Positions 62,679-64,000 of a DNA stretch of 64,000 nt are shown here, piece by piece. This DNA comes from Bacteroidota bacterium. Its GTDB lineage: Bacteria > Bacteroidota > Ignavibacteria > Palsa-1295. How positions within the stretch are numbered: position 1 is the first letter of the stretch; each line of letters begins with the position of its first letter. A program made the position numbers and the translations under genes. The notes beneath the pieces are model-generated. The model made no database searches, had not been told where the DNA came from, and worked only from the letters and a program-made list of their open reading frames with translations. The stretch is from NCBI GenBank assembly GCA_018266755.1, contig JAFDZW010000001.1, positions 149,635 to 213,634 on the forward strand, in the 5' to 3' direction.

Positions 62679-63200
62679 ATGACCGAGCAACTTTGTATTC
62701 GCAGAGCCGAGACGTCGGATGCTGCTAACCTGACTGTGCTTCGGCAGCAGGTCTGGATCTCGACGTATGCGACCGAGGGGATCCGTAATGAGTTCTCGGA
62801 GTACGTCCTTGCAGAGTATACGATCGATACGATGCGCTCCGCACTCTGCGACGCACAGCGGGCCATACTCGTCGCGACGCTGGACGATCACGTAGTTGGC
62901 TATGTGGAGATCGGTCTCAACCGTCCGTGTCCCGTCGGCGACTTCGCAGTCCCGGAGATCATGACACTCTATGTGTTGGAGCGCTTTGCAGGGCAGGGGA
63001 TTGGATATCGATTACTCTGTGAAGCGGAGCGCTGGGTGAGCGACCACGGGTACCGGCAGGTTTGGCTTGACGCCTACCATGAGAATACGCGTGCACTTGA
63101 GTTCTACGCGCGTCAGGGATACCGGCGGATTGGTATCTCGTATTTCGAGGAGTTGTCGGAGCGCTACGAGAACATCGTCTTCTTGAAGGATATCTCCTAA
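62679..63200 (+). CDS. GNAT-family N-acetyltransferase
   Basis: 173 residues from the ATG at 62679 (MTEQLCIRRAETSD). GNAT features: VVGYVEIG strand, EIMTLYVLERFAGQGIGYRLL with the Q/R-x-x-G-x-G/A acetyl-CoA loop (AGQGIG), and WLDAYHENTRALEFYARQGYRRIG. The substrate is not predictable. It follows the SDR gene by 46 bases on the same strand; the open frame reaches back into the SDR gene but that part is spurious. Confidence 0.88.
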   Translation: MTEQLCIRRAETSDAANLTVLRQQVWISTYATEGIRNEFSEYVLAEYTIDTMRSALCDAQRAILVATLDDHVVGYVEIGLNRPCPVGDFAVPEIMTLYVLERFAGQGIGYRLLCEAERWVSDHGYRQVWLDAYHENTRALEFYARQGYRRIGISYFEELSERYENIVFLKDIS

Positions 63201-63299
63201 GTCGGATCAATATTTCCAGCGATGTCACGTGTATGGAATTGGGGGCTTATTTATGCCCTGTTTTTGTTATGTGTTGTCAAGTATGTTTAGACTTTGAGT

Positions 63300-64000
63300 A
63301 TGCAACTGACGTTTACCGACCACGGGTATCAAATTCTCCGCGACCCGTCCCTGAATAAAGGTACCGCCTTTACCGAAGAAGAGCGAAATGATTATGGATT
63401 GCGTGGCTTGCTGCCGGGTGTCGTCGAGACATTGGATCAGCAAGTAAAGCGAGCCGAAGAGCAAGTCGGCCGGATCGAAAAACCGATCGACAAGTATATC
63501 TACCTCACCCAGCTTCTCGATAATAACCAAACGCTGTTTTACCGTACGATCATGAGCGATCCGGCAGCGTATTTGCCGATCGTCTATACTCCGACTGTCG
63601 GCGAAGCGTGCGAGAAGTTCGGTCACATCATGCGCCGCCCGCGCGGGCTCTATATTTCGCTCAATGACCGTGGGAATATCCGTGAAGTCTTGCGCAACTG
63701 GCCGATCCCAGATGTTCGGTTCACTGTCGTGACCGACGGCGAGCGCATCCTGGGGCTCGGGGATCTCGGCGTGTGCGGCATGGGCATCCCGATCGGGAAG
63801 CTTACACTCTATACTGCGTGTGCGGGGATCGACCCGAACCTTGCACTGCCGATCACGCTCGATGTCGGCACCAACAACAAGTCGTTCCTAAACGACCCGC
63901 TCTATCCCGGCCTGAAGCAGCCACGCGTGCGCGGAGAAGAGTACGAAGCGTTCATCGAGGAATTCGTACAAGCCGTCACCGAAGTATTCCCGAAGATCTG
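63300..64000 (+). CDS. NAD-dependent malic enzyme, 5' part
   Basis: Decarboxylates malate to pyruvate with NAD. The ATG at 63300 begins MQLTFTDHGYQILRD; the frame is open to the right window edge (233 residues visible). Malic enzyme landmarks: the GLRGLLP motif, YTPTVGEACEKF, RGLYISLNDRG, VVTDGERILGLGDLGVCGMGIPIGKL (in part) and LDVGTNNKSFLNDPLYPG. This is the long type of about 540 residues; the C-terminal NAD-binding part lies outside the window. Confidence 0.95.
   Translation, partial: MQLTFTDHGYQILRDPSLNKGTAFTEEERNDYGLRGLLPGVVETLDQQVKRAEEQVGRIEKPIDKYIYLTQLLDNNQTLFYRTIMSDPAAYLPIVYTPTVGEACEKFGHIMRRPRGLYISLNDRGNIREVLRNWPIPDVRFTVVTDGERILGLGDLGVCGMGIPIGKLTLYTACAGIDPNLALPITLDVGTNNKSFLNDPLYPGLKQPRVRGEEYEAFIEEFVQAVTEVFPKI

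Overview
The window is about 52-55% G+C by eye and densely packed with genes, mostly on the + strand. It looks like a chromosome from the Bacteroidota/FCB branch, possibly a Kapabacteria- or Ignavibacteria-like lineage. The grounds are bacillithiol synthesis (bshC), a MAC/Afp-type contractile injection system with DUF4255, DUF5908 and DUF4157 proteins, a BBP2-type porin inside a kdp operon, few strong Shine-Dalgarno sequences, and an argB-F-R-G-H-D order. This placement is inference; no 16S gene or other phylogenetic marker was compared.

Layout. 1-5.3 kb: arginine biosynthesis (end of argB running in frame into argF, then argR, argG, argH, argD), closed by a long hairpin. 5.3-5.8 kb: a damaged-looking c-type cytochrome on the - strand. 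6.0-10.5 kb: a nitric-oxide response island (Crp/Fnr regulator, RIC/ScdA di-iron repair protein, quinol NO reductase, convergent YwiC-like membrane protein). 10.6-13.3 kb: a 902-residue acyl-CoA synthetase/GNAT fusion of the PatZ type. 13.4-20.5 kb: a complete histidine operon hisGDCBHAF(IE), preceded by a histidine-rich leader peptide and a textbook three-segment attenuator. 21.0-44.4 kb: one co-directional extracellular contractile injection system (eCIS) locus encoding cap, sheath, two tube proteins, hub, spike, PAAR tip, baseplate, tape-measure family protein, AAA+ ATPase and two DUF4157 cargo proteins, one of which carries a nuclease-like RGH motif. 44.5-55.2 kb: a potassium-uptake module made of a sigma-54-type response regulator, kdpF/A/B/C, a porin, a stand-alone KdpD sensor domain and a separate histidine kinase. 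55.4-64 kb: tRNA-Arg, bshC, a HAD phosphatase, a CPXCG protein, recX, recA, small metabolic genes and the start of an NAD-malic enzyme.

The genes fall into functional blocks with tight coupling. The his genes overlap by ATGA from hisG through hisA, and hisA and hisF overlap by seven bases. The eCIS genes are mostly separated by less than 50 bp. The kdp module has a near-consensus -24/-12 promoter with an inverted-repeat enhancer upstream, just behind the NtrC-type regulator, which suggests that potassium uptake here is under sigma-54 control instead of the usual KdpE.

The most notable observations are the his attenuator, the sigma-54 kdp control region, the eCIS locus with duplicated and cysteine-rich baseplate proteins and two candidate effectors, the apparent ArgB-ArgF fusion, and a cytochrome that has lost both its lipobox and heme cysteines. 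Two palindromic intergenic elements, in the recA-recX gap and near 61.6 kb, look like dispersed repeats.
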